A program made the position numbers and the translations under genes. Positions 8,606 to 17,190 of a stretch of 64,000 nucleotides of DNA are shown in pieces; the first letter of the stretch is position 1; each line of letters starts with the position of its first letter. Origin of the DNA: Candidatus Hydrogenedens sp. (lineage in GTDB: Bacteria > Hydrogenedentota > Hydrogenedentia > Hydrogenedentales > Hydrogenedentaceae); the NCBI GenBank assembly GCA_035361075.1, contig DAOSBX010000002.1, positions 95,721 to 159,720 of the forward strand, written 5' to 3'. The notes under the pieces were generated by a model, which saw nothing but the letters and a program-made list of their open reading frames with translations, did not search any database and was not told the DNA's origin.

Positions 8606-10075
8606 ATGAGTAAAAAGATATACCAGTTTTTGGCTTTTGATTTAGGAGCTGAAAGTGGCAGAGCTATCTTAGGAACCCTGAAAGATCATAAAATCGATTT
8701 ACAAATCATTCATCGATTTAGAACCGAAGGGCTTATCATGTTAGGCACCCGACAGTGGGATTTAGCACGCATCTATGAAGAAATGTGCTATGCCCTACGT
8801 AAATGTGCCAAAGAATACACCGCTGAATTAGATGGAATTGGTGTAGACACATGGGGTGTAGACTTCGGCTTAATAGCAGATGACGGCTCTGTTATTGCTA
8901 ACCCTGTTCATTATCGTGATAAGAGAACACAAGGCATTATGGATTACGCATTTTCAATTGTTCCCAAAGAAGAGATATATCAAATCACAGGAATTCAATT
9001 TTTACCATTTAACACGTTATTTCAAATATTGAGCATGATAAAAAATAAATCACCTTTCCTAAAAATATCAAAATCATTATTACTCATGGGGGATTTGTTC
9101 GGATATTTATTAAGTGGTGTGGCTTCATGTGAATATACTAATGCATCGACAACGCAACTATTGGATGCTAAAAAAAGAACTTGGAGCAAAGAACTTATCC
9201 AAAAATTCTCAATACCGTCGAATATACTACAAAAGATTATTCCACCAGGAACTATATTAGGTGATATACTCCCAGAAATTGCACATAATACAGGGATTTC
9301 ACCAGAGACCCCAGTCATAGCACCCGCAACACACGATACCGCTTCTGCTGTCGCAGCTGTTCCTATTTTGGATACTTCCGAACCATGGGCATACCTATCA
9401 AGTGGAACATGGTCATTATTAGGGACAGAACTTAGTGAGCCTAATATTACAAATGAAAGCATGGAAATCGGCTTTACGAACGAAGGGGGTATCGGCAACA
9501 AAATTCGTTATCTAAAAAATATTTTTGGTTTATGGCTGGTTCAAGAATGCCGTCGTATTTGGGAACGGGAAGGAACAATGCTATCTTACGAACAACTAAC
9601 AAAAGAAGCCGAAGAAGCAACCCCATTTAAAGCACTTATACCCGTAAACGAACCACGTCTGTTAGCACCAGAAAATATGCCCAAAACAATTCAAATAATT
9701 TGCGAAGAATTAGGGCATCCCATACCACAAACAAGAGGAGGGATTGTACGGTGTGCTTTGGAAAGCCTTGCTTTAAACTACCGTCAAACTATAAAAGCAT
9801 TAAATAAACTCTTAAACTGCACTATTAAAAAACTCCATATTGTAGGTGGTGGAGTGCAAAACAAACTCTTATGTCAGATGACAGCAGACGCTTGTAATAT
9901 ACCAGTAATTGCTGGGCCTGTAGAAGCAACCGTACTCGGGAATATAAGTGTTCAAGCAATGGCAGTTGGTGCTATTAAATCGCCTCAAGAAATCAGAGAG
10001 GTAATTGCCAATTCTGTAATATTAGAACATTATAATCCTACAAATACCGCAGAATGGGACCGTTGGGATAAATAG
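8606..10075 (+). CDS. rhaB: Rhamnulokinase
   Basis: A 489-residue FGGY-family sugar kinase that phosphorylates L-rhamnulose at C1 with ATP. The N-terminal phosphate motif FDLGAESGRAILG (with Ala-Glu where many kinases have Ser/Thr), LDGIGVDTWGVDFGLI and NPVHYRD are characteristic of RhaB rather than xylulose or glycerol kinases. The C-terminal ATP domain holds YLSSGTWSLLGTE and LHIVGGGVQNKLLCQMTADA. AAGGA SD precedes the ATG. No rhamnose isomerase or rhamnulose-1-phosphate aldolase is in the window, so the pathway must be completed elsewhere. The alpha-L-rhamnosidase at 44953-47748 would supply the sugar. Confidence 0.93.
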   Translation: MSKKIYQFLAFDLGAESGRAILGTLKDHKIDLQIIHRFRTEGLIMLGTRQWDLARIYEEMCYALRKCAKEYTAELDGIGVDTWGVDFGLIADDGSVIANPVHYRDKRTQGIMDYAFSIVPKEEIYQITGIQFLPFNTLFQILSMIKNKSPFLKISKSLLLMGDLFGYLLSGVASCEYTNASTTQLLDAKKRTWSKELIQKFSIPSNILQKIIPPGTILGDILPEIAHNTGISPETPVIAPATHDTASAVAAVPILDTSEPWAYLSSGTWSLLGTELSEPNITNESMEIGFTNEGGIGNKIRYLKNIFGLWLVQECRRIWEREGTMLSYEQLTKEAEEATPFKALIPVNEPRLLAPENMPKTIQIICEELGHPIPQTRGGIVRCALESLALNYRQTIKALNKLLNCTIKKLHIVGGGVQNKLLCQMTADACNIPVIAGPVEATVLGNISVQAMAVGAIKSPQEIREVIANSVILEHYNPTNTAEWDRWDK

Positions 10076-10090
10076 AAAACTGGAATATCA

Positions 10091-11737
10091 ATGTATATAA
10101 CGAAAAGCAGTACAAACTTAATATGTAAAAGTGTATTATTTTTAGTTCTTATTCCGTTATCCTGCACATTTAATACCAATACGAACCAAGATACTTTATA
10201 TGTAGGAAATGGGGCAGAGGTTCAGGACCTTGACCCAGCCACAGTTTCAGGAGTAACAGAACATCGAGTTCTGAGTTCACTTTTTGAAGGTTTAACATCA
10301 CTTGACCCAAAAAGTTTACAGCCAATTCCAGCAGTAGCGGAAACATGGGACATATCAGATGACAAAAAACTATATACATTCCACCTTAGAAAAAATGCAT
10401 TTTGGTCAAATGGTGAACCTGTAACATCAATAGATTTCCTTAATTCATGGAAGAGAATCCTTTCACCGAAGCTTTCTGCAGAGTATGCCTATCTACTCTT
10501 CTGTATAAAAAATGCCAAACAATACTACGAAGGACACATCGAAGATTTTAATAAGGTAGGGGTAAAAATCATTGATGATTACACCCTTCAAGTTGAACTT
10601 GAATACCCAACAGCATATTTCTTAAAAATGCAAGTTCACAATATTTGGTATCCCATTCACAAAAAAACAATTGAAAAATACGGTAATTTTGATGAGAGAA
10701 ATAACCCGTGGACACATGCAGGTAAACATATTAGCAACGGACCTTATCAATTGATTGAGTGGATACCGAATAAAATAATTAAAGTCAGGAAAAATCCATA
10801 TTATTGGAATAAAGAAAGTGTCGCTATAAGTAATATTTACTTCTATCCCATCGATAATCAAATGACCGAAGAACGATTCTTTCGAATTGGATATTTGGAC
10901 CTAACCAGCACTATCCCATTAAGAAAATTAGATTATTACCGTATAAACCGACCCGAATCACTGCTCTTATATCCATACATCGGTGTGTATTATTATCGTA
11001 TCAACGTAAAAAAAGCACCATTAAATAATATTTTTGTTCGGAAAGCCTTAGCGTATGCTATTGATAGTTCACAAATAACAAAATATATCTTAAAAGGTGG
11101 CGAAACACCTGCTACACATTATGTTCCTAACAACATTGGCGATTATTTATCACCCGAAATAGTTAGATTTAATCCAAAATATGCTCGCGAACTTCTTTAT
11201 CAAGCTGGATACCCAGATGGAAAAAATTTTCCGACCATCGAAATTCTATTCAACACGTCGGAAGCACATAAGTTAATTGCTGAAGCAATACAACGAATGT
11301 GGAAACAACATCTAAACATCAATGTAAAACTCTTAAATCAAGATTGGAAAGTATATTTATCATCATTAAACCAATTGGACTATCAAATTGCACGATCCGC
11401 ATGGATTGCTGATTTTCTCGACCCCATCAATTTCTTAGAATGCTTTTTAAGTTATAGCGGTAATAACAGAACAGGTTGGGCAAATAACGAGTTCGATAAT
11501 AAAATAGAACAGGCATATCATGAAACAGATGGGAAAACAAGAAATCGATTAATGTTCGAAGCAGAACAAATACTATTAGATGAACTTCCTATTATCCCAA
11601 TCTATTTCTATACATGGAAAATGTTAATTTCATCTCGAGTTGATAACTTAAACCCTAACGTCCTCGGTTATATTCGATGGCAAGACTTAAAAATAAAAGA
11701 ACAAAATAAATCGATAACTCTTTTAGACAAAAGATAA
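10091..11737 (+). CDS. Opp/Dpp-type substrate-binding lipoprotein
   Basis: A 548-residue periplasmic binding protein of family 5 (SBP_bac_5). Signal peptide ends IPLSC (lipobox, Cys25), so it is membrane-anchored. Family landmarks include VQDLDPATVSG near the mature N terminus, LFEGLTSLDPKSLQPIPAVAE, YTFHLRKNAFWSNGEPVTS and VRKNPYYWNKE. Two permease genes follow with 2 bases between stop and start. It would capture oligopeptides or similar solutes and deliver them to OppB/OppC. It lies 15 bases after rhamnulokinase, so a sugar or glycopeptide ligand is possible. No ATPase gene follows. Confidence 0.92.
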   Translation: MYITKSSTNLICKSVLFLVLIPLSCTFNTNTNQDTLYVGNGAEVQDLDPATVSGVTEHRVLSSLFEGLTSLDPKSLQPIPAVAETWDISDDKKLYTFHLRKNAFWSNGEPVTSIDFLNSWKRILSPKLSAEYAYLLFCIKNAKQYYEGHIEDFNKVGVKIIDDYTLQVELEYPTAYFLKMQVHNIWYPIHKKTIEKYGNFDERNNPWTHAGKHISNGPYQLIEWIPNKIIKVRKNPYYWNKESVAISNIYFYPIDNQMTEERFFRIGYLDLTSTIPLRKLDYYRINRPESLLLYPYIGVYYYRINVKKAPLNNIFVRKALAYAIDSSQITKYILKGGETPATHYVPNNIGDYLSPEIVRFNPKYARELLYQAGYPDGKNFPTIEILFNTSEAHKLIAEAIQRMWKQHLNINVKLLNQDWKVYLSSLNQLDYQIARSAWIADFLDPINFLECFLSYSGNNRTGWANNEFDNKIEQAYHETDGKTRNRLMFEAEQILLDELPIIPIYFYTWKMLISSRVDNLNPNVLGYIRWQDLKIKEQNKSITLLDKR

Positions 11738-11739
11738 AT

Positions 11740-12657
11740 ATGAGAAAATATATTGCAAGAAAAGTGTTATTATTTTTCCCAGTCTTATTAGCTGTGGTTA
11801 CATTAACTTTTTTCCTTATTCGTCTGGCTCCAGGAGGACCTTTTGACCGTGATAAAAATGTTCCACCTGAAGTTCAACGTAGTTTGGAAAAATATTACCA
11901 TTTAGACGAGCCACTCTTAAAACAATACATTAGATACTTAAATGGAATTATTCATGTAGATTTTGGTCCTTCCTTTCGAAAACCCAGCTATTCTGTTAGA
12001 GAGTGGATTATGATGAGAATACCTATATCATTCGAATTAGGTATATACAGTTTAATTTTTGCATTAGTAATTGGCACGTTATGCGGTTTAATTTCAGCAA
12101 GTTATCAAAATACATGGATTGACTCATGTCTAACATCGTTCGCAGTTCTTGGAATATGCATACCTGCCTTTGTATTAGGTCCTTTACTGGTCCTAATCTT
12201 CGCTTTATATTGGGAAATACTACCCGTAGGTGGTTGGGATTTCCCACAACAAAAAATACTTCCGTCAATATCTCTCGGTTTCATTTATTCTGCTTATATT
12301 GCCCGAATTATCCGTTCAGGCATTATTGAAGTATTAAAACAAGATTATATAAGAACAGCAAAAGCAAAAGGCGCCTCTAAAACACGAATACTTTTTATAC
12401 ATGCCTTAAAAGGTTCGCTACAACCACTGATAGCATTTTTAGGTCCAGCAATTGCAGGATTATTAACAGGGTCTTTTGTTGTCGAGACTATATTTCAGAT
12501 ACCAGGACTGGGTAGGGAGTTCGTCGAAGCCACGTTTAACAGAGATTATACAATGATAACAGGGATTGTCATTATTTACGCTATCCTTATCCTTATATTT
12601 AACTTGATTGTTGATATTATTCAAGGTTGGCTTGACCCAAGGATTTCATACGAATGA
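11740..12657 (+). CDS. oppB: Opp/Dpp-type ABC permease, OppB-like
   Basis: A 305-residue inner-membrane permease with an N-terminal membrane segment (residues 7-30), the typical APGGPFD segment after it, a large periplasmic loop, and about five further membrane helices. The EAA coupling loop is recognisable as AKAKGASKTRILFIHALKGS, where the ATPase docks. FQIPGLGREFVEA is a typical OppB/DppB tail. The end overlaps the next gene (ATGA). Confidence 0.93.
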   Translation: MRKYIARKVLLFFPVLLAVVTLTFFLIRLAPGGPFDRDKNVPPEVQRSLEKYYHLDEPLLKQYIRYLNGIIHVDFGPSFRKPSYSVREWIMMRIPISFELGIYSLIFALVIGTLCGLISASYQNTWIDSCLTSFAVLGICIPAFVLGPLLVLIFALYWEILPVGGWDFPQQKILPSISLGFIYSAYIARIIRSGIIEVLKQDYIRTAKAKGASKTRILFIHALKGSLQPLIAFLGPAIAGLLTGSFVVETIFQIPGLGREFVEATFNRDYTMITGIVIIYAILILIFNLIVDIIQGWLDPRISYE

Positions 12658-13499
12658 AACGAAAAATGAATGATACATCAACACACTTTTTGCAAAATCT
12701 AAACATGAAGGGGAAAATAACATTACTTTTATTAATACTCATTATCTTGTCATCGTTCTTATTTCCAATATTTTTACGTACAAGTTATGAAGAACAAAAC
12801 CTCGAATTAGGTGCTGTTCATCCATCTTTTAAACACTGGTTTGGTACAGATATTTTAGGCAGAGATTTATTTATAAGGACAATGTATGGGATAAGAGTAT
12901 CATTTTGGGTTGGAATATGTGCCACTGCAGTGGCTCTGGTTATAGGTGTTACCTATGGTTCTATTTCTGGTTATATTGGAGGATGGATTGATACGTGGAT
13001 GATGTACCTTGTGGATATTCTTTATACAATGCCGTTTACAATGTTTGTTATTATACTGATGACTTTTTTCGGTAGAAATTTCTATTTGCTATTTATCGCT
13101 ATAGGTGCTGTAGAATGGCTAACAATGGCACGAATTATACGCGGAAAAGTTTTATCTATAAAACAGCAAGATTTTATAACATCAGCCAAAGCCCTTGGTT
13201 TCTCAAATCCTCGAATTCTTTTCCGACACATTATTCCAAACCTTATAAACATTATCGTTGTTTACACAACATTAACAATACCACAGGTTATCTTGCTGGA
13301 AGCTTTTCTTAGTTTCCTTGGATTAGGTGTTCAACCCCCAATGTGTTCTTTGGGCGTCCTTATAAGAGATGGTGTTGAAGTTATGGAAGAATATCCATGG
13401 TTACTTATTTTTCCAGCTATTATATTTACATTTACCCTTCTTTTACTAAATCTATTAGGCGATAGCCTTCAAGATGCAAGTAATGAGAAAATAGGCTAA
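12654..13499 (+). CDS. oppC: Opp/Dpp-type ABC permease, OppC-like
   Basis: A 281-residue inner-membrane permease. After a hydrophobic segment (residues 20-42) comes HWFGTDILGRDLFIRTMYG, a hallmark of OppC/DppC. The EAA loop appears in TSAKALGFSNPRILFRHIIP. AFLSFLGLGVQPP and a final helix complete the fold. Its ATG overlaps the oppB stop by 4 bases, so the pair is translationally coupled. No oppD or oppF ATPase gene follows; the next gene is an unrelated unknown. The ATPase must be supplied in trans. Confidence 0.93.
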   Translation: MKRKMNDTSTHFLQNLNMKGKITLLLLILIILSSFLFPIFLRTSYEEQNLELGAVHPSFKHWFGTDILGRDLFIRTMYGIRVSFWVGICATAVALVIGVTYGSISGYIGGWIDTWMMYLVDILYTMPFTMFVIILMTFFGRNFYLLFIAIGAVEWLTMARIIRGKVLSIKQQDFITSAKALGFSNPRILFRHIIPNLINIIVVYTTLTIPQVILLEAFLSFLGLGVQPPMCSLGVLIRDGVEVMEEYPWLLIFPAIIFTFTLLLLNLLGDSLQDASNEKIG

Positions 13500-13544
13500 A
13501 ATTTTAAACATTTATCGTTATAAACAAAAGGATTGTTTCCTAAT

Positions 13545-14258
13545 ATGTATTTATCATCAGTAGACAGATTAAAAGTAGAAATAAGAACACCTGAATTACA
13601 GTCTACTTGGTCATCAATTACAGGAAGCCTTGATTCTCTTGTATATTTGCCGATGAACTTTGAGTGGATTGGAAGGGGAAATATCCATGTAAAACTTGTC
13701 GGCGATGGAGGTGAACAATTTTTTGATGAAATCAGTGATATAGAATTCTCAGAAGACATTGATGAAAAATCATGTGGTTTTCAACTTATAATTATCTCTG
13801 ATAATAAAAGACTAAGGTTGAGTTACAAAGTTTTATATGGCTTCCCTGCTATTTATATAAAAGCACAGTTATTAATTAGCAATAGCACAATTGACAAATG
13901 CGATTATTTCCCATTTTACATATATCCAAATAAGCAAATGAAGAAAATAGATTCAAAAATACACACTGAAAATAACAAGTCAGAACTCGCTTCTATAGAA
14001 TCCGAGTCAGGAGCTGGAATCCTATTTTTTGGAGAAAACGGTATAGAAATTGGGAAACAACAACTTAATGAAAATATTATCTATGTAAAATGCAAACAAA
14101 AAATAACTATAAAAGGTAAAAACAATATAGACCTCCCTCTTTTCTATTTTGCACCATATAGTATAGGTAAAATACATAATTTTTATTTATACCACACACA
14201 ATTAATCCAGCAATTATCTAATTACGAAAAATGGAAAAACGAAAAAGAAAGAATGTAA
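13545..14258 (+). CDS. Protein of unknown function
   Basis: A 237-residue soluble protein with no recognisable motif, signal peptide or membrane segment. The composition (many beta-type alternations such as IHVKLVGDGG, LRLSYKVLYGFPAIYIKAQLL, YFPFYIYPNKQ) suggests an all-beta fold, perhaps of the galactose-mutarotase or carbohydrate-binding sort, but this is a guess. Start is uncertain: TTG at 13533 sits directly behind AAAAGGA, while ATG at 13545 is 13 bases from it; I give the ATG. It follows oppC by 45 bases and is followed 2 bases later by the RNA methyltransferase, so it is part of the same transcript. Confidence 0.6.
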   Translation: MYLSSVDRLKVEIRTPELQSTWSSITGSLDSLVYLPMNFEWIGRGNIHVKLVGDGGEQFFDEISDIEFSEDIDEKSCGFQLIIISDNKRLRLSYKVLYGFPAIYIKAQLLISNSTIDKCDYFPFYIYPNKQMKKIDSKIHTENNKSELASIESESGAGILFFGENGIEIGKQQLNENIIYVKCKQKITIKGKNNIDLPLFYFAPYSIGKIHNFYLYHTQLIQQLSNYEKWKNEKERM

Positions 14259-14260
14259 AC

Positions 14261-15424
14261 ATGAAGGAGTCATTAATTGAATTGGAAATAACGACTATTG
14301 TCAATGGGGGATATGGTTTGGGCAGACACAAAAATTGTGTAATTATGACTCCTTTTACATACCCTGGCGATATTGTACAGATTAAAACAATTTCAGATAA
14401 AAAAAATATGGCGTGGGGAATAATTGATGAAATTATTAGAGAATCACCGAATAGAATCGAAAAGAAATGCCCTTATATGGGAATCTGTGGCGGATGTATG
14501 TGGGGAATGCTATCCTATCAAAAACAAATAGAATATAAAAGAAACCTTATAAAAGAAAATATAAAGAGATTTTTGAATATTGATGAACCAGATGTTAAGT
14601 TAGAATACAATGCAAATCACCAATATTACTACCGAACAAGAGTTAATTTACATGGAAATGGTAATAAGTTAGGTTTTTATAAATTTCATTCAAAAGAAAT
14701 AATTGAACTTCATCACTGTGTTCTCATACATCCAAAAATAAAAGAACTATGGGAAGACTTATCAGAAAAGAAGATAATAAATGATATAACAATAACTATA
14801 AATATAAATACCGATGAATATTATTTATTCACAATAAATAAGGATAAATATTTACTAAATAACTATAAATACAATTATAATTATTCCCGTCAACAACATG
14901 AACGTTTTTATTTTATCTATAAAAATATCCCTATTGTAAACGGTTCGTTCTCGCAAAATAGCCTTATTCTAAATGATTTGCTTAAAAATCAGGTTATTCC
15001 TTGTCTTCAGATGGGAGATAAAATCCTTGATTTATATTCTGGCTCTGGAAACTTAACTATTGACCAACCACAAACAAAACATATCATTGGTATCGATATA
15101 GACCCATTCGCCATAACAGTGGCAAAGAACAACTCAAAATTTGATTATATAACTGGGGATGAAGAGGTAATGATTAAATATTTAGAAGACGAAAGTTGGG
15201 ATATTGTATTGCTTGACCCTCCAAGAACAGGGGCAAAAAAGATTATTCCATCCCTCTCGAAATCTAAAACAAAGTATATTATTTATGTTTCATGCGAGCC
15301 TGTTACTATGTTTAGAGATATTAAAAACCTTATTTCAGAAGGTTGGAAAATAAGTAGCGTTACAGCAGTAGATATGTTTCCTCAAACACCTCATATAGAA
15401 TGCATCACCGTCCTCAACAAATAG
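14261..15424 (+). CDS. RlmD/RumA-type 23S rRNA (uracil-C5) methyltransferase
   Basis: A 387-residue enzyme of the TrmA/RlmCD family. It begins with a TRAM-like beta domain (GGYGLGRHKN, PFTYPGDIVQIK), then a [4Fe-4S] ligand set Cys70, Cys76, Cys79 (KKCPYMGICGGC) plus a later Cys in HHCVLI. The Rossmann domain has LDLYSGSGNLTI (SAM), VLLDPPRTGAKK and the nucleophile Cys in YVSCEPVTMFRD. The family methylates U747/U1939 of 23S rRNA or U54 of tRNA; the cluster favours the rRNA group. Start taken at ATG 14261, 2 bases after the preceding stop; an upstream ATG at 14231 overlaps that gene. Confidence 0.9.
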   Translation: MKESLIELEITTIVNGGYGLGRHKNCVIMTPFTYPGDIVQIKTISDKKNMAWGIIDEIIRESPNRIEKKCPYMGICGGCMWGMLSYQKQIEYKRNLIKENIKRFLNIDEPDVKLEYNANHQYYYRTRVNLHGNGNKLGFYKFHSKEIIELHHCVLIHPKIKELWEDLSEKKIINDITITININTDEYYLFTINKDKYLLNNYKYNYNYSRQQHERFYFIYKNIPIVNGSFSQNSLILNDLLKNQVIPCLQMGDKILDLYSGSGNLTIDQPQTKHIIGIDIDPFAITVAKNNSKFDYITGDEEVMIKYLEDESWDIVLLDPPRTGAKKIIPSLSKSKTKYIIYVSCEPVTMFRDIKNLISEGWKISSVTAVDMFPQTPHIECITVLNK

Positions 15425-15468
15425 TTCTTAACAATATTCATAGTTACTCAAAAATTTAAAATAATCTT

Positions 15469-15897
15469 CTATTCTTTCTTCGTTCCGATTAAACCGTCAA
15501 TAACAAGTTTTTTTCCATCCCACATTCCTGTCTTTATCATACCCAATACCATAATTTCTAAAATACCATCATCATACAACTTATACTCCGCTTCAATGCC
15601 TTCTGGAGAGAGTTTGTTTACGACACCTCCTTTGATGTGAACATGGTTTGCATCTAAAAATCTCATATCAAACTCCTCAAACCTCCAAAAACTCCCTATT
15701 AAACTTTTATGTAAAGGATTTTGAGGAAGTTCATTTGTATCCTCTGTGTCATTCGAGTTGATGTTGTTTGTCATCATTCCAGCTGTTGGTAGCAACGGTT
15801 CCGCAGTCACATTTTCGGGCTGTTCCTTACTATTACAACCTGTTAAAAAGCCAAAAAGACTTAATAATAGACAAAATGACTTTGTTAATTTAGACAT
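15469..15897 (-). CDS. Small lipoprotein of unknown function
   Basis: A 142-residue predicted lipoprotein: Lys-containing N terminus, hydrophobic stretch (CLLLSLFGFLTG) and lipobox LTGC at Cys21. A Ser/Asn/Glu-rich linker (residues 22-60) follows, then a small beta-rich domain of about 70 residues (GSFWRFEEFDMRFLDANHVHIKGG). The last part resembles small META/lipocalin-like domains that describe a residual, but no family is certain. AAAGGAAAA precedes the ATG. It is the last gene of a reverse-strand block, downstream of hemW. Confidence 0.75.
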   Translation of the reverse strand: MSKLTKSFCLLLSLFGFLTGCNSKEQPENVTAEPLLPTAGMMTNNINSNDTEDTNELPQNPLHKSLIGSFWRFEEFDMRFLDANHVHIKGGVVNKLSPEGIEAEYKLYDDGILEIMVLGMIKTGMWDGKKLVIDGLIGTKKE

Positions 15898-15966
15898 ATT
15901 ATTTTCCTTTTTTTACATCTCAACTTATCTACAATTTTATCAAAAAAATAGGTGTGGATTACTTTT

Positions 15967-17109
15967 TTATCCATGTAATAATAGTTCTATCCCAATTTTG
16001 TTATTAAGATAAAAACCTTCCTTAGTAGGTCTATAAATTCCTGAATCGTATTCCAATAGTTTTTGGGAAACAAGTCTTCCTAAAGCAGACCCAAAATCAT
16101 TAGAAAGGGAAGTATTAAATCGCTGATAATAGGTCTCCTCATGAATACCTTCTGAGAGTCGAAAATACTGGATTAACGTTTCAATTTTAATCTCTCTTTC
16201 AGTCAAAGAATCCACTTCTTCTTTTATACCTGGAAACTCAATGTACTTTGATATATCCCTATAATTAGCACAACGCAAATTATTAATGTAAGAAAACGCG
16301 CCAGCACCTAATCCAATGTAAGGCTCGTTATGCCAATAGGTTAGATTATGAATACATTTAAAGTCAGGCTTCGCAAAATTAGATATTTCGTAATGCTCAT
16401 AACCATATCCACACAACATATTTTCAGCAATTTTGTACAGTTCAAGGCATACATCGTCATCTACTTTCTCATGTAATTTATTCTCAAATAACGGTGTTCC
16501 TTCTTCATAAGTTAGATTGTAAGTGGAAATATGAGAAGGTTCGTATAAAACCGCTATCTTTATAGTTTCCTCCCATTCTCTATATGTTGAATTAGGTATT
16601 CCATAAATAAGGTCCAAACTCCAATTCCTAAAATTCTCTGATACTATTTCGCATGCAATTTTTGCCTTTTTTGCATCATGTCGCCTTCCTAAATACATAA
16701 GTTCTTTATCCAAAAATGATTGGATTCCTATGCTAACTCTATTAATACCAATATCTTTTATCGATTTTATCCAGTCCTCAGAAATATCATCTGGATTAAT
16801 TTCAATACTAATTTCTGGGTTATTTATTATAAATAATTTATTTACAAGACTGATAATTTTATCAATTTGGTCAAGCCTTAATAAAGAAGGTGTTCCACCT
16901 CCGAAATATATACTTTTTAAGGAATGGGGATATGGGATATGACCAAACTCATCCATTAAAGATTGCATATATTCATCTGGTACATTACCTGATACCGGGA
17001 TACTTAAAAAATCACAATAAATACATTTCTTCCGACAAAAGGGAATATGAATATATAGACTGAAAGTTTGCTCTTTACAGTGAATAAGTAAATCAGAAGT
17101 ATTTAACAT
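15967..17109 (-). CDS. hemW: HemW-type radical SAM protein (haem chaperone)
   Basis: A 380-residue radical SAM protein. SLYIHIPFCRKKCIYCDF carries the CxxxCxxC [4Fe-4S] motif (Cys25, Cys29, Cys32) followed by Asp-Phe, as in HemW; HemN coproporphyrinogen dehydrogenases have a further Cys and an N-terminal tail that are missing here. YFGGGTPSLL, RVSIGIQSF and LDLIYGIPNST are further family motifs. HemW carries haem and hands it to membrane proteins, so it should not be called a coproporphyrinogen oxidase. It is divergent from cinA across a short region with a striking dyad. Confidence 0.92.
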   Translation of the reverse strand: MLNTSDLLIHCKEQTFSLYIHIPFCRKKCIYCDFLSIPVSGNVPDEYMQSLMDEFGHIPYPHSLKSIYFGGGTPSLLRLDQIDKIISLVNKLFIINNPEISIEINPDDISEDWIKSIKDIGINRVSIGIQSFLDKELMYLGRRHDAKKAKIACEIVSENFRNWSLDLIYGIPNSTYREWEETIKIAVLYEPSHISTYNLTYEEGTPLFENKLHEKVDDDVCLELYKIAENMLCGYGYEHYEISNFAKPDFKCIHNLTYWHNEPYIGLGAGAFSYINNLRCANYRDISKYIEFPGIKEEVDSLTEREIKIETLIQYFRLSEGIHEETYYQRFNTSLSNDFGSALGRLVSQKLLEYDSGIYRPTKEGFYLNNKIGIELLLHG

Positions 17110-17126
17110 AAAGAACCTATTTTAAC

Positions 17127-17148
17127 TTATAATATGGTCATATTATAA
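17127..17148. promoter_or_regulatory. Perfect dyad with back-to-back -10 elements between hemW and cinA
   Basis: Arms TTATAATATG and its exact complement flank a central GT. Each strand therefore carries a consensus TATAAT (forward at 17128-17133, reverse at 17147-17142) pointing outwards, about 25 bases from hemW and 50 from cinA. This could be a symmetrical bidirectional promoter, an operator or both. No good -35 box is seen on either side. Confidence 0.5.
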
Positions 17149-17190
17149 TAAAATACCAACAAATCACATTAAATCAAAAAGGTTAACAGA

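Noticed and set aside
9022..9501. 159-residue reverse ORF inside rhaB
   Set aside because: It is a shadow of a clear kinase gene with no SD or motif.
15967..17109. Anaerobic coproporphyrinogen III dehydrogenase (HemN)
   Set aside because: The motif is CxxxCxxCDF and the N-terminal part of HemN is missing, so HemW is the better call.
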